Shown piece by piece: positions 23,692 through 34,673 of a DNA stretch of 64,000 bases. The notes beneath the pieces are model-generated. The model had not been told where the DNA came from, did no database searches, and saw nothing but the letters and a program-made list of their open reading frames with translations. Each line of letters opens with the position of its first letter. The first letter of the stretch is position 1. Made by a program: the position numbers and the translations under genes. Source of the DNA: Rhodamnia argentea (Eukaryota; Streptophyta; Magnoliopsida; Myrtales; Myrtaceae); contig NC_063157.1 in NCBI RefSeq assembly GCF_020921035.1, forward strand, positions 8,654,001 to 8,718,000, in the 5' to 3' direction.

Positions 23692-24336
23692 AAAAGCTCA
23701 AGAAAGAGCTAGCATTCGTCTTCAATTGTAAACCTACCTGCTCATCTCTCTTTGCATGCATTTTGATTGCTGGCAGCTCGACACATGAGTGGGATTAAGA
23801 GCCTTCGGTAGGATTTTCTTCGAGGGAACAGAGCATTAGGACAGTGCAACCATACGAGGTGGGACTAAAGTAGGGATGAGCTGGACAAAGCTCCTCCTAA
23901 GGACTTCTGCACTCAAAATCTATGAATTTTGTAAAATGTTCCCACGTTTAAGCTTTCAAAAAAAATTAAACGTAAAATCACTCCAATATCTTTTTTCCGG
24001 CGGACCTTATCTTGCCAAGCGATAACTCCAACATTTTTCGTTCATCGTGCCCACACGCCTTCGCAACGTGCAGGCTCATTGCCCACTTCGTGAAGGGGAT
24101 GGGATTTGACTCAACAAAACCCAAATGATTGGAAGCACGATCCAACCTCAAAGTCGCACGATGCGGCGTCGTTTGCGATTTCTTTTTGCCGTAATCTGGA
24201 TCCGGGCACGTGAAGAAGGATTTGCAAATTTGCTAAAACAAAAGGAGACAGACCATTTAGGAAACGAAACAAGACCAACGGCAAACACAATTAGTTAAAC
24301 AAGACAAAGCTCGAGAGTCCTCAGTAACCGTCGCCG
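23692..24336. other. Intergenic plus UGT copy 4 leader
   Basis: The first 50 bp match the 3' flank of the other UGT copies. The last 40 bp (aagacaaagctcgagagtcc) match their leader. Between these no gene or repeat was recognised. Confidence 0.45.
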
Positions 24337-27046
24337 ATGAAGAAACCGGAGCTCATCCTCATCCCGACGCCCGGCGTCGGTCACGTCATCTCGGCCATCG
24401 AGTTCGCGGCCCGCTTGCTTGGCCGCGACCCTCGATTCTATGTCACTGTCCTCTCCATGAAAGCGCTCATAAGCCCCTACTTGGATGCTTGCACGAAGTC
24501 CCTCGTCGCCTCGCACCCACGTATGACCCTCGTAGACCTCTCGGCTCCCTCCCATCGACCCGCCACCACCCGAGCTCCAGCGCTCCCCCGAGCACTACGT
24601 CACGGTCTACATCGAGAGCTACGTCCCGCACATCCAGAGAGCAGTTGGGGAGATCCAACGTTCCCAGTCGGATTCCGGGTCGGATCGGTCCGTGGCCGGG
24701 TTCGTCCTGGACTTCTTCTGCGCGTCCATGATCGACGTGGCCGACGGTTTCTCCCTCCCTTCGTACATTTACCTCACCTGCAACGCGCACTTCCTGGACC
24801 TCATGCTCCACTTGCCAGCTCGACACGACCAGGTCGGGAGAGAGGTCCAACCATCCGATCCGGACCTGCCTCTTCCCGGTTCCGCAAACCCAGTTCCAGT
24901 CTCTGTCTTGCCGTCGTCGCTTCTCAACGGAGCCGATGGCTATGCGACCTACGTCAAGCTGGGTCGCAGGTTCAGGGACGTCCGGGGAATCATGGTGAAC
25001 ACGTTCATGGAGCTGGAACACTTCGCCGTCAACTCATTCTACAGAGGAAGCTGGGACGGACCAGCCGTGTACGCCGTCGGGCCGGTAATCGACCCGAAGG
25101 GTGTGCCAGATCCTTCCCTGGACCGGTCTCAGTGGGAGAAGATCCGAGAGTGGCTCGATGAGCAACCGCCGTCCTCGGTGGTGTTCCTGTGCTTCGGAAG
25201 CGAGGGAAAGTTCAATGCGGACCAAGTGAAGGAGATTGCCGCTGGAATCGAGCGGAGCGGGCAAAAGTTCATATGGTCATTGCGTCCGGAAAGTTCACAG
25301 TCGCAGCTTCCTGGTGGATTCCTGGAGCGGATGCGAGGAATAGGGGTCGTATGCGGGTGGGCGCCCCAGATTCGTGTCGTCTTTTTGAATAATATCTTGG
25401 GCGAACTTGTCGCTTTGACTAATTTTTCCAATAAGGTAAGAAGGGAAAAAAAATGTAGTACAAGTCAAATCACATTGCTAAAACGGGCCGGCAATTAGAC
25501 CCGGTCAAGCAGGCCTAGGGGGGTCGGGTCGGTTCTGCTTGGGCTCGAAGCTTTTAGAAATTCCGCCAAGGCTCGAACTTGCAGGCCCCAGCCTACCCAA
25601 GAGAAAAATATTGCGGGGCCGGGCCCGCCCATTGGGCACCTTTTTTATTTATACATTCTTTTTTAAATTTTCAGCTAAAAATTTAAAGAAGTATGAAAAA
25701 TAGGTGAAAAGTAATTTTGGGGTTTTGTGTTATTTTATTTTACTTACTTTATCTATGAGTTTCATACTATCTTTCTATCCCACTTTAGAAATTTGAGCTT
25801 GTTTCATCCTGTTAAAGTTTTCTAAATTTTAAATGCCAAAGAAAAACTTATTAATAAAACGTACTTTATCAAGTTTTTAATAATTACATAGACGTGCCGA
25901 GCCTTAAGGCCCTTTACCCAGGCATAGCTTTTAGGGGTGAGTATGGTCCGGGTTGGTCCGATTCCCCGGGGAGCCGGTAAAATGAAAATAAAACGGAAAT
26001 GTATTTAGAAAAAAGAGACTTGTTCGATGTTCACATATGTACGTACAATATTCTCGTGATTCACGTTGGGGATGTCCATGTCACAGTCAATATCGAATAC
26101 AATGTTCGATATTGTACGAAGTTATGTGAATTCTATTTCTACATATAATATTATATTTAGCGAGAAAACATTTAACCGGAATTTTTTCCCCATGCATAAG
26201 TCTCTTTCTTTGCCTAGAATCCCATTTTTACACATATCAATTGTATTTAAAAACTAAAACAAATTGAAAATTTATCAAGCCTGGTGGGCTGATAAATTTG
26301 ACCACCCAGACACCGATTCCCCCTTGAGGAACCGGTGACCTCCAGAATGTAACCAAACTCGTCGGTCCGGTCTAGTCCGATCCAAGCGGTTCCCGGTCCG
26401 ATCGATCCATCTTTCTCACCCCTAGTAGCTTGCCCACTGATTGGACCTAAAGTTTTTGCCGGGCTGAAAAATACTGGGCGGGCAAATAATGGGCGGGCTC
26501 GCGGGTTGCCCGCCCATTAATCAAGTCTACTAAAATACTCTTGATTTTAGACATTTTTCTTATAGACTTATTTAGCTCATAACTGAATATGCAAGTGTCT
26601 GTGAATTATAGCATAGTCGAGGTAAAATATGACAATTCGTATATACTATCTCCGCCACAGGTGGAGGTGCTGGGCACGCAGCCGTTGGTGGATTTGTATC
26701 TCACTGCGGTTGGAACTCCATTTTAGAGAGCTTGCGGCACGGAGTGCCGATCGCGACATTGCCCATATACGGGGAGCAGCAGCTGAATGCCTTCACTATG
26801 GTGAAGGAACTAGGGTTAGCGACGGAGCTAAGGCTAGACTACAGAGGGCACGGCGTTGGTGGCCATCTGGTACCAGCGGAGGAGATAGAGAGGGCCCTCG
26901 GACGCTTGATGGGCAGTGATGCCGCAGCGACGAGGAAGAAAGTGAAGGAAATGAGGGAGGTGGCGAGGAACGCCGTGGAGAAAGGTGGGTCTTCATATGA
27001 TTCTATCGGAAGGTTGATTCAAGACCTCATCAAGAACATTGAATAA
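24337..27046 (+). pseudogene. UGT copy 4, frameshifted and splice-defective
   Basis: Exon 1 (24337-25369) starts [19 protein letters not shown] but gains about 7 bp near 24541 (tcggctc), between VDLS and the DPP motif. The correct frame resumes only in the next register, where [21 protein letters not shown] and CGWAPQ are readable. At the exon end the intact copies have cag|gttag. Here it is cag|attcg, so the GT donor is lost. Exon 2 begins at 26661 after gccacag and has one base deleted near 26674 (ctgggcacg for ctggcacacg). HCGWNS, GEQQ and a normal C-terminus ending at 27046 follow. The intron has grown through transposon insertion. Translation upstream of exon 2 would end early. Confidence 0.9.
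25932..26424. mobile_element. hAT-like MITE inside UGT copy 4 intron
   Basis: Starts taggggtgagtatggtccgg and ends ctttctcaccccta. The flanking 8-mers atagcttt and gtagcttg share tagctt, a decayed 8-bp target duplication. The related intron sequence of copy 3 (near 23005, ggcggcttgcccac) and the ghost at 6555 (cgcagcttgc) lack the insert, giving an empty site. It sits inside an older GC-rich hAT-derived segment (about 25497-26528). Confidence 0.75.
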
Positions 27047-27403
27047 GAAGCTCAGCGAAAGAGTTAGCATTTGTCTAGCATTTGTCTTCAACGGTAACCA
27101 TCACGTATAAGTGATCCTTTATTTCTTCCCAGCAATGTGTCCTGCTCCTTTGTTCAACGAGCATGCTTACTAATTTGTCTGAAGTTTATGAAATTACCAT
27201 TTTATTGTGTGACTTAATTTATTGATCTTATAGACAAGTCTTAAGGTATGCAAGAGCACTCATTTTTGTTCGTCAGTCCAATAATCATGTCCCACGTCAT
27301 TCATACATCATGTAGGAAGTCCCATTCATATGTCCCGCCAAGTCTAACGTAAAAAAAAACAGTTAAAGAAGACAAAGCTCGAAAGTCTCACTAGCAGTCA
27401 CCA

Positions 27404-28964
27404 ATGAAGAAACGGAGCTCGTTTTCATTCCGGCGCACCGTGTTGGTCTCGTCATCTAGGCCCTCGAGTTCGCGGCCCGCTTGCTGGGCCACGACCGTCG
27501 AGTCTCCATCACGGTCCTCGCCATGAAAGCACCCTTCATCCCCCCCTTGGACGCTTACACCAGGTCACTCGTCGCCTCGCAGCCAAGCATGGCCCTCATC
27601 GACCTCCCTCCCGTCGACCCACCACTGTCTGCGCTCCATCTATCACCACGTCATGGTCTAAATCGAGTGCTACGTCACACGCGTCCAGAGAGAGGTTGGG
27701 GAGATCCAACGTTCCCCGTCCATGGCCGGATTCGTCCTAGACTTCTTCCGCACATCCATGATCGACGTGGCCAACGGTTTTGCCTTCCCTTCTTACATTT
27801 TACCTTACCAGCAACGAGCACTTCCTGGACCTCATCTTCCACTTGCCAGCTTGACACGACCAGGTCGGGAGAGAGGTCCGATCTTCCGATCCAGACCTGC
27901 CTCTTCTCAGTTACACCAACCTGGTTCCTGTCTTTATCTTGCCATCGGCAGCGTTCTACAGGGAAGCCAGCGGCTCCGCGGCCTCCATCAAGCTGGCTCA
28001 CAGGTTCAGGATGCCCGAGGAATCATGGTGAACATGTTCAGGCGCTGGAGCTGTTTGCGGTCGACTCGCTCTCCAGAGGAAGCTCGGACGAAGCGGCCGT
28101 GTAAGGGTGCGCATGAAATCACTTCTGATTTCTCATTTCTCTGCCAGAAGCCCATCCGGCAGAAAAATGTGTTTGATAAAAACCTGATTGAAGTAGAAAT
28201 CCGTTTGGTAAAAAAATTGACTTCTAGTAGGAATTTTCACTTATGACAAGATTTTTTACTTCTGACAAGATTTTCGGCCACTTTTGAGAAGTAAAAAATT
28301 TTAACTTCTCGGCTCCGGAATCACTTCTTGGACCACACCCGCCTTCGCCGGCCACTGCCCGCCCACCGCCGCTGCGACCGCCGCCGCCCACCACCGCCCA
28401 CCATCGCCGCAACCTCCACCGTCGCCGCCACCGTCGCGACCGCCGTCGCGACCGCCCACCACCGCTGCCGCCCCCCCGCCGGCTGCCCACCGCCGCCGGC
28501 CACCGACCACCGCCGCCACCAACCGCCAACCATCGCCGCGACCGCCGACCACCTCCGCCGCCGACCACCGCCGCTGCCGACGTGCCACCGCGCGCGCCAA
28601 CCGCCGCCCGTGGCCACCGACCGCCGCCGCCGACAACCGCCACCGCCGACCCCCACCGCCGCCACCAACCATCGCCGCCAAAAAATTTGTTAATAATGTT
28701 TCAAAAATATAAATTTTCAAGTGTTACCAAACGAATTTTTCTGATCAGAAGTCAATGCGGAGTAGAAGTAGAAAAATCAACTTTCACTTTTGAGGAGAAG
28801 TAGAGAAATCAATTTCTGATCAGAAGTTGATTTCTTGGTCAGAAGTGATTTCATGCGCACCCTAAGGCGGCGGACGGTGATCGACCTGAAAGGTGTGGCA
28901 GATCCTTCTCGGGACCAGGCTCACTGGGAGAAGATCCGGGAGTGGCTCGAGCCCCCTCACTAGT
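27404..28964 (+). pseudogene. UGT copy 5, truncated and MITE-interrupted
   Basis: Starts atgaagaaacggagctcg like copy 4 but shifts frame at once and has a TAG near 27458. [25 protein letters not shown] (after another shift) and LDAYTRSLVASQ remain readable in different frames. At 28102 the gene is split by a 758-bp MITE. It resumes at 28866 (gtgatcgacctgaaaggtgt) and stops at about 28960, at gagtggctcgag. The next bases (gagccccctcac, then gatcatttagagcagaaaa) match the intron interior of copies 1 and 2, so roughly the last part of exon 1 and the start of the intron are deleted. Exon 2 is missing. Confidence 0.88.
28105..28862. mobile_element. PIF/Harbinger-type MITE with GC-rich core
   Basis: Perfect 22-bp terminal inverted repeats (starting GGGTGCGCATGAAATCACTT) are flanked by the 3-bp duplication TAA at 28102-28104 and 28863-28865, the PIF/Harbinger signature. 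Subterminal copies of ttctgatcagaagt occur. The middle (28340-28680) is an almost pure ccgccgcc/ccaccgcc tract. Long open frames on both strands there are compositional (Gly/Arg or Pro/His repeats). No transposase, so non-autonomous. Confidence 0.9.
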
Positions 28965-28965
28965 G

Positions 28966-29344
28966 TCTGATCATTTAGAGCAGAAAAGTAAATATTTTAT
29001 AAATCATGGTCGTTCCTAGGTGGGGCGACATTTAATCATGTACCAAATCCTTTGGGAATAGGGAGGTGGGGGCTTCAAATCCCTATCTTCGAAGGGAGTG
29101 GGGTGGATATATGTGAGGAGAGAGTAAGGTTTCGTAATCTGTACATACGACACATAGCGCTCACGGTGTGACTTATATAATAAAATACGATAGGATAAAA
29201 TCAGACCAATAAAAAAAAAAAGGTCTATAAAGGTGCATGGTAAGCCAATTATAACTTGAATGAGTGGCCCTAGTAAGTAATTGTTTTAAAACATCTATTA
29301 CCAAAAAAGGTTTGATCATGGTATATAACATAATTTTTCATCCT
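28966..29344. other. UGT intron remnant then unassigned DNA
   Basis: The first about 40 bp resemble the interior of the UGT intron. The rest shows no gene or repeat. Confidence 0.35.
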
Positions 29345-30126
29345 GTCGTATGTAGATATTGGGGTTAATACAATGAAAAATCACAAACCGGTACATACAT
29401 TACAAATTTACCCCAAATTATTTTTTTGATCACGAAAAATCGCAAACTGGTACACCCGCAATAAATTTACCCCAAACTATTTTTTTGACCATCAAAAACT
29501 CTAAACCGGTACTTTTGTGACAAATTTATCCTAAATTAATTTTTTTGACCAAGAAAAACCCCAAGTTGGTATACCTGTGACAAATTTACCTTCCATTAAA
29601 TTGGATTAATGCCACAAAAAAAATCCCAAATTGATAAACATGTGACAAATAGAAGGTAACAATCCCAAATTGGTATACTCATGAACCGCCACATGCCATC
29701 CAACTTAGCAATTTGACGGTTAGATTTAATGAAAACTAACGGATGGTAAATTTGTCACGGATGTATCAGTTTGGGGTAAATTTGTCACAAGTGTATCGGT
29801 TTGGTGTTTTTGGTGATCAAAAAAATAAATTGGGATAAATTTGTCATATGTGTACCAGTTTTGGGTTTTACGAGGTATTAATCCTAGATATTGCTGAAGA
29901 AAATATATTTGCATATAGCAATTTGACGGTTAGATTTAACGAAAACTAACGGATGGTAAATTTGTCACGGATGTATCGGTTTGGGGTAAATTTGTCACAA
30001 GTGTATCAGTTTGGTGTTTTTGGTGATCAAAAAAATAAATTGGGATAAATTTGTCATATGTGTACGAGTTTTGGGTTTTACAAGGTATTAACCCTAGATA
30101 TTGCTGAAGAAAATCTATTTGCATAT
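29345..30126. repeat. Fold-back region with a 210-bp tandem duplication
   Basis: 29345-29640 has about four repeats of a phrase of the type aaattaccccaaa-ttttttgaccatcaaaaa-ccggta. 29707-29916 holds the inverse phrases (ggtaaatttgtcac, tttggtgtttttggtgatca), and this 210-bp block is repeated in tandem at 29917-30126. Inverted arms around a short centre suggest a hairpin-forming element whose right arm was duplicated. Small open frames exist only because of the repeat. Confidence 0.75.
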
Positions 30127-30424
30127 AGACATATGTGCATAAGAATTAAAATACAAGGATTTGAGAAAGCGACGGTGTAACAATATAATGGTGCAATTTC
30201 AACCACAAGTGTTATGAATGGCAAAAATTATATAGTAATCGTGACAGGATCCACATCTAATCTTATGACTAACAATTCACCGTTATCTTGTCATGCTAGC
30301 AAGACCTTAAAATACAGTATAGAGTATTCATTTTAATATATGTATAAACATTATGCCCAACTTGTGCACCCGTATTGCATTTACCCCACACTAATTTTCA
30401 TATCAAAAAAACACCCCGAAATGC

Positions 30425-31222
30425 GGGAAAAGTATCAAAAAAATCATAAACTTATTGTATCGATGCCAATTCAGTCCTAAACCTTTTATTGATACCAATT
30501 CAGTCATAAACCTTTTGCATTGGTGCCGATTCGGTCCTAAATTTTTTTGTGCTAATTTAGTAATAAATATTTTGCATTGATGCCAATTGAGTTCTAAACC
30601 TTTTGCATTTGTGCTAATTGATTCAATTCGATCAATTTTGGCTGGAAATTACTAATATAAACTTCGGTGATCCTACGTAGCATAGCTGGCATCGACGTAC
30701 TATTTAATATTTCTAATAATTTTTTTATTTTTTTCCTTCTTTTTTCTTGCATTTTTTTTTTTTTTATTGGGGCCGACAACACCGCCCAACTCCCGCCGGC
30801 CCCGGGCAAGGGCCAGCGACCCTCACCCTCACCCTCACCGAGGCTAAGGGAGGCTGCGACGCCCCTCTCCTGGGGTCGGCCGGCAACCTTTACCGACCCC
30901 CAATGAAAAGAAAAAAGAAGGAAAAAAAACCAACAAAATTGTTAAAAATAGTATAATGATATTAAAAATATCCATATCGGTGCCAGTAGTGGCACGTAAG
31001 ACAACCGACGTCTACATCGGTTATTTTTAGTCAAAATTGACCGGATTGACTCAATTAATACAAATGCGAAAGGTTTAGGATTTAATTGGCACAAATGCAA
31101 AAGGTTTATAATGGAATTGACACCAATAAAAGGTTAACGACTGAATTGGCACAATTGAAAAAGGTTTAGGACTAAACTAGTACAAATGTAATAGGTTTAG
31201 GACTTTTTTGACATTTTTCCTT
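30425..31222. mobile_element. Mutator-like long-TIR element, 9-bp TSD
   Basis: The 9-mer ccgaaatgc stands on both sides (30416-30424 and 31223-31231), the target-duplication size of Mutator elements. Arms of about 300 bp are imperfect inverse copies: gggaaaagtatcaaaaaaat at the left, gacttttttgacatttttcc at the right, with repeated phrases such as aaaccttttgcattggtgcc. The core (30770-30900) is GC-rich. No transposase. Confidence 0.82.
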
Positions 31223-31736
31223 CCGAAATGCCATTTCGTAGGCGCGTGTAGCACAAAAAAACAAAAAATAAGGATGGGTGTGTACCATTTCCGAAATGTT
31301 GAAATGGTACACACCCATGCCACATTTATCCTAAAAAAACTCTCATGTTACCACAAATTTTGGTAAATGTGGTAATGACATACAATTTGGGATAAATGAG
31401 GCATGAGTGTACCAACTTGTAAATTCTTAGAACACAATTTAATTTTTGGTAAATGTGGCATGTCCAGTTTTGCCCTTTTTGTGACAAAAAAATTAATTTA
31501 CAATAAAATGTGGTACGGAATACTAGTTTATGATTTTTTATGGTATTAGCCCTTAAATTATGGCCTAAGCGCGCCTCGTGGTTCAACCTCATATATGCAC
31601 TCTTAAGTGAAGCAGGAAGACCATTTATTAGTCAGTTGTTTATTACCCTAATCCAGCTGGGAGATCCCCTGAGATTGCATTAAAGAACCAAAAAACAATA
31701 ACATACACGTGCTTGTAATTCGATGTTAATTATGTC
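31223..31736. other. Repeat-like AT-rich DNA
   Basis: Contains a short fold-back (ccatttccgaaatg and inverse, 31289-31320) and phrases like accacaaattttggtaaatg related to the fold-back at 29345. No gene seen. Confidence 0.4.
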
Positions 31737-31849
31737 AGAACTTCATGAAGCTGGCAAACTTTAAATGAGAACACCTTAACTCTCGGACGTTAGATTTGGA
31801 TGAATTATTTAATACCTTAATAAAGTATTCGTATTTCTACACACGAAAA

Positions 31850-32440
31850 TAATTTCCAATAAAACTTTAGAAAATTTTCAAATAAAAATCTAAAGTACCC
31901 TCATTGTTTCATAGAAGGATCTAACGAATGGCATTTTCGTCATTTCTCCTTTTTTATTTTTTTCCTTTTTCCTTTCTTTTTTTCTTTTTTCCTTTAATTT
32001 TTGCTCTAGCTTCTCGCCGTCGTCGGTGACTAGGCTGGCCACTGGTGAGGTTGGGCGAGGCGAGGGTTGCCCTTGGCTCGCCCCCGCGAGGGCAGCCCTC
32101 GCCTCGCCGGTGGCCGGTGATCCGGCCACCGGCGAGAAACTAGGGCCAAAAAAAGAAAAAAAGAAAGGGAAAAAGGGGGGAAAAAATTTAAAAAGGAAAA
32201 TGATAAAAATGCAATCCATACCCTCATTTGAAATTTTCTTGAAAACTTTTGTCTCCTGCACATCTGCTGAACTTACGGAAAAAAAAAAATGGTTCCTTAA
32301 CAGTGAACAGAATCACATAGCATAAAACACATGTCGTACGATCCCGGGGTAAAAACACTTCAGATTTGGAGTTATTCCATATCTTTTTCTTCAATCGATT
32401 AATAATGCAACATGTCAAAAATCATTTATATGTCCAAGAT
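31850..32440. mobile_element. Insertion in the AMT1 upstream region
   Basis: Absent from the duplicate at 6835-9045. The arms are partly inverse: aaattttcaaataaaaatc and accctcattgtttcat at the left, ataccctcatttgaaatttt at the right. The core (32020-32140) is GC-rich with ggcgaggcgaggg words, giving the same arm-core-arm plan as other elements here. The exact ends and target duplication were not resolved. Confidence 0.55.
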
Positions 32441-33532
32441 CGATATTTTAATTTTGATACTCACACAATCAAGTATATGTTACTTTTATGATTTCTAACT
32501 ACATAGCCCAAATTAGTGACAAAACTTCATTATTAACTATGATATTGCTATGGATTCTTGTAATTTAAATAGTCCTTCGACAATGTGTAAGCTTTTCGTG
32601 TCCATAGATAACACAATCTTATGATTATGACGTCGATTCTTTTTAAGGAGAAAAAAAAACTAAATTTACCTGTTCCTATCCCGAATCATCTTCTTTTTGT
32701 CCTGTATATTATTGACGGAGTCTAGTACCATGGGAAATTATCTAATCAGTCTTAAACCAACTGTACATATGCTAATTTTAGTACTAAATTAATTTTGCCT
32801 ATTATGTCCTAAATTTTTTTGCGATAAGTTTCAATAAGGTCCTTTCGGTCAATTTTTGCTAGAAGTCAATAACGTTGTCTTGTGCCACATGATACGGCCG
32901 GCAATGATCGCACCACCACAACGGACGATTTCCGTCGAACACTACGTGTTCTTTTTATTGGCTCTAACCGGTAGATATTTATTTCGGCTAAATAGTGGTT
33001 CGTCTTGCTCAAATGAAAAAGTACAAGTAGCACACGACACACGAACCTACCTAAACATTGATTTGCCGCAATCAAGCTTAAGAAACACTTACATAAATAA
33101 CCCAAAAAAAAAATTGATTGATTTTGTCGATTATGAACAATAAAAAAACAGATTATCAAATGGCCCCTTCTATAATCATCAATTCAAATAATTAATGAAA
33201 TACTAAAAGCACCACTATGCAGATCGACGACCACGATGCCTCGTGTGGGGAACAATTTACTCGACATCCGTGTCGCAAATGAATCCCGAATCCCCCTAAT
33301 AGAATCTTCTGAACCAATACAAAATCGGGATCTGGTCTAATTCTTTTTTATCAAAGCCCCAAGAAGTTGACCCACCATTTGCATACTATGTCAGAGCGCA
33401 ATCCCACATGGTAATTATTGCTAATTAAGGTCAATAAAGAATGGCTCCTCTCGGACCATGCCTCAATCCTATTGCGTTCGCGCTGGAGTGAGTTGGAGCA
33501 ACGTGTTCGTCGGCGGACCCATCTTTACGCTA

Positions 33533-34446
33533 TATTGAAAGTCCTAAAATTTATCATATTAATGCAATCGAGTCTTCCGTTAACTCCATCTAATTTTTTT
33601 TTTTAACTCCGTCCAATTTGACTAACAGAAAATATTGATATGATTTTGTTTTCTTATATCCTATGTGGCACTAGCGTGGTAAATATATGAAGCATAATGT
33701 TAAAACGACATCGTTTTTGGAAAAATTTGAACTTTTAATACAAATTTTAGGTAAATTATATTCAAAATAAGCAAAATAAAGAAAAAAAAGAGAGAAAAAA
33801 AAAATGGAAGATGTAACTGAGGGCTACAACCACCCCCATCGTCCCCGAGGGCCGAAGATGGTGTGGGAATGGTTGGCGACCCTCGTTGATCGTAGGCAAG
33901 GGTTTGTAGGCCCTCACCCGGATTTGGGTGAAGATCACTGGCCCTCTCCAGTTCTTGCCGAGGGCTGCCAACTCTTGCCACTAGTGGCCCTCGGTCAGAT
34001 TTGGGCGAGGGCCTAACACCTACGGTCAGTGAGGGTCGTCGGGGCCCCAGTAACCCCTGCCAACCATTCCCCCAATGTCGCCGGCCCTTCAGGACAATGG
34101 TGGGGCGGCGGTGGCAAGGGTTGCAAGCGTGCATCCCTCACCCGCATCTTCATTACTTTTTTATTTTTCTTTTTTGTATTTTTTAAAGTTTGCTTAATAT
34201 AACTTAATAAATTTTATATTAAAAAATAGATTTGGACCAAAACGATTGTTTCGGTCACGTCAGCCCCCGTTGTTAGAAAAAATAATAAAAAAAGCCACGT
34301 GAGCATTTTTCGTTAGCCAAATTGAATAGGGTTAATGAAAGGATTTGATTGAACCAATTTGACAAATTTTAAGAGTTGATTGTAATTTTTATAAGTTTTA
34401 AAACTCGATTACACTCTCATGATAAGATTTTAAATTTCCAATTGCA
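33533..34446. mobile_element. Long-TIR element next to AMT1 (copy of 7980-8862)
   Basis: Starts attgaaagtcctaaaattt and ends aagattttaaatttccaatt. The core contains ggcaagggt and gccctcg words. Near its left end a short duplication (taactccatctaat and taactccgtccaat, 33581 and 33604) brackets a T-run that the other copy lacks. Confidence 0.65.
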
Positions 34447-34673
34447 CATATCGAAGTCATTGAAGAAGAATGCACTAGTAGCCAACACCACCACCAACAC
34501 CTCTCTACTCTCTAAGCACGGGAGCTCGGTCGCTCCAACACAACTACCATTCAACGTACCAATGGATCTCTTCCAAGAAAATACCAAAAGGATGGACTTT
34601 ATCTTTCAATTCCCTGGAGCACCAATCAATCATCCATTTCTCCTTCCTCCTCTCCTCTCAAGTCCGAACAACC

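Larger units (their letters stand above)
31737..34620. repeat. AMT1 upstream region, gene-side copy
   Basis: Partner of 6835-9045 with the same order of anchors. It includes a roughly 590-bp insertion (31850-32440) not found in the other copy, and the shared inverted-repeat element (33533-34446) whose right end lies only about 230 bp before the AMT1 start codon. Any AMT1 promoter therefore includes, or lies next to, transposon sequence. Confidence 0.82.

Noticed and set aside
28224-28720. Long overlapping open frames rich in Gly/Arg (minus) or Pro/His (plus)
   Set aside because: They arise from the ccgccg/ccaccg core of a MITE with exact inverted ends; no start context, no family similarity.
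29345-30126. CRISPR-like regular repeats
   Set aside because: Repeats are inverted-arm transposon phrases without constant spacers, and the DNA is from a plant nucleus.
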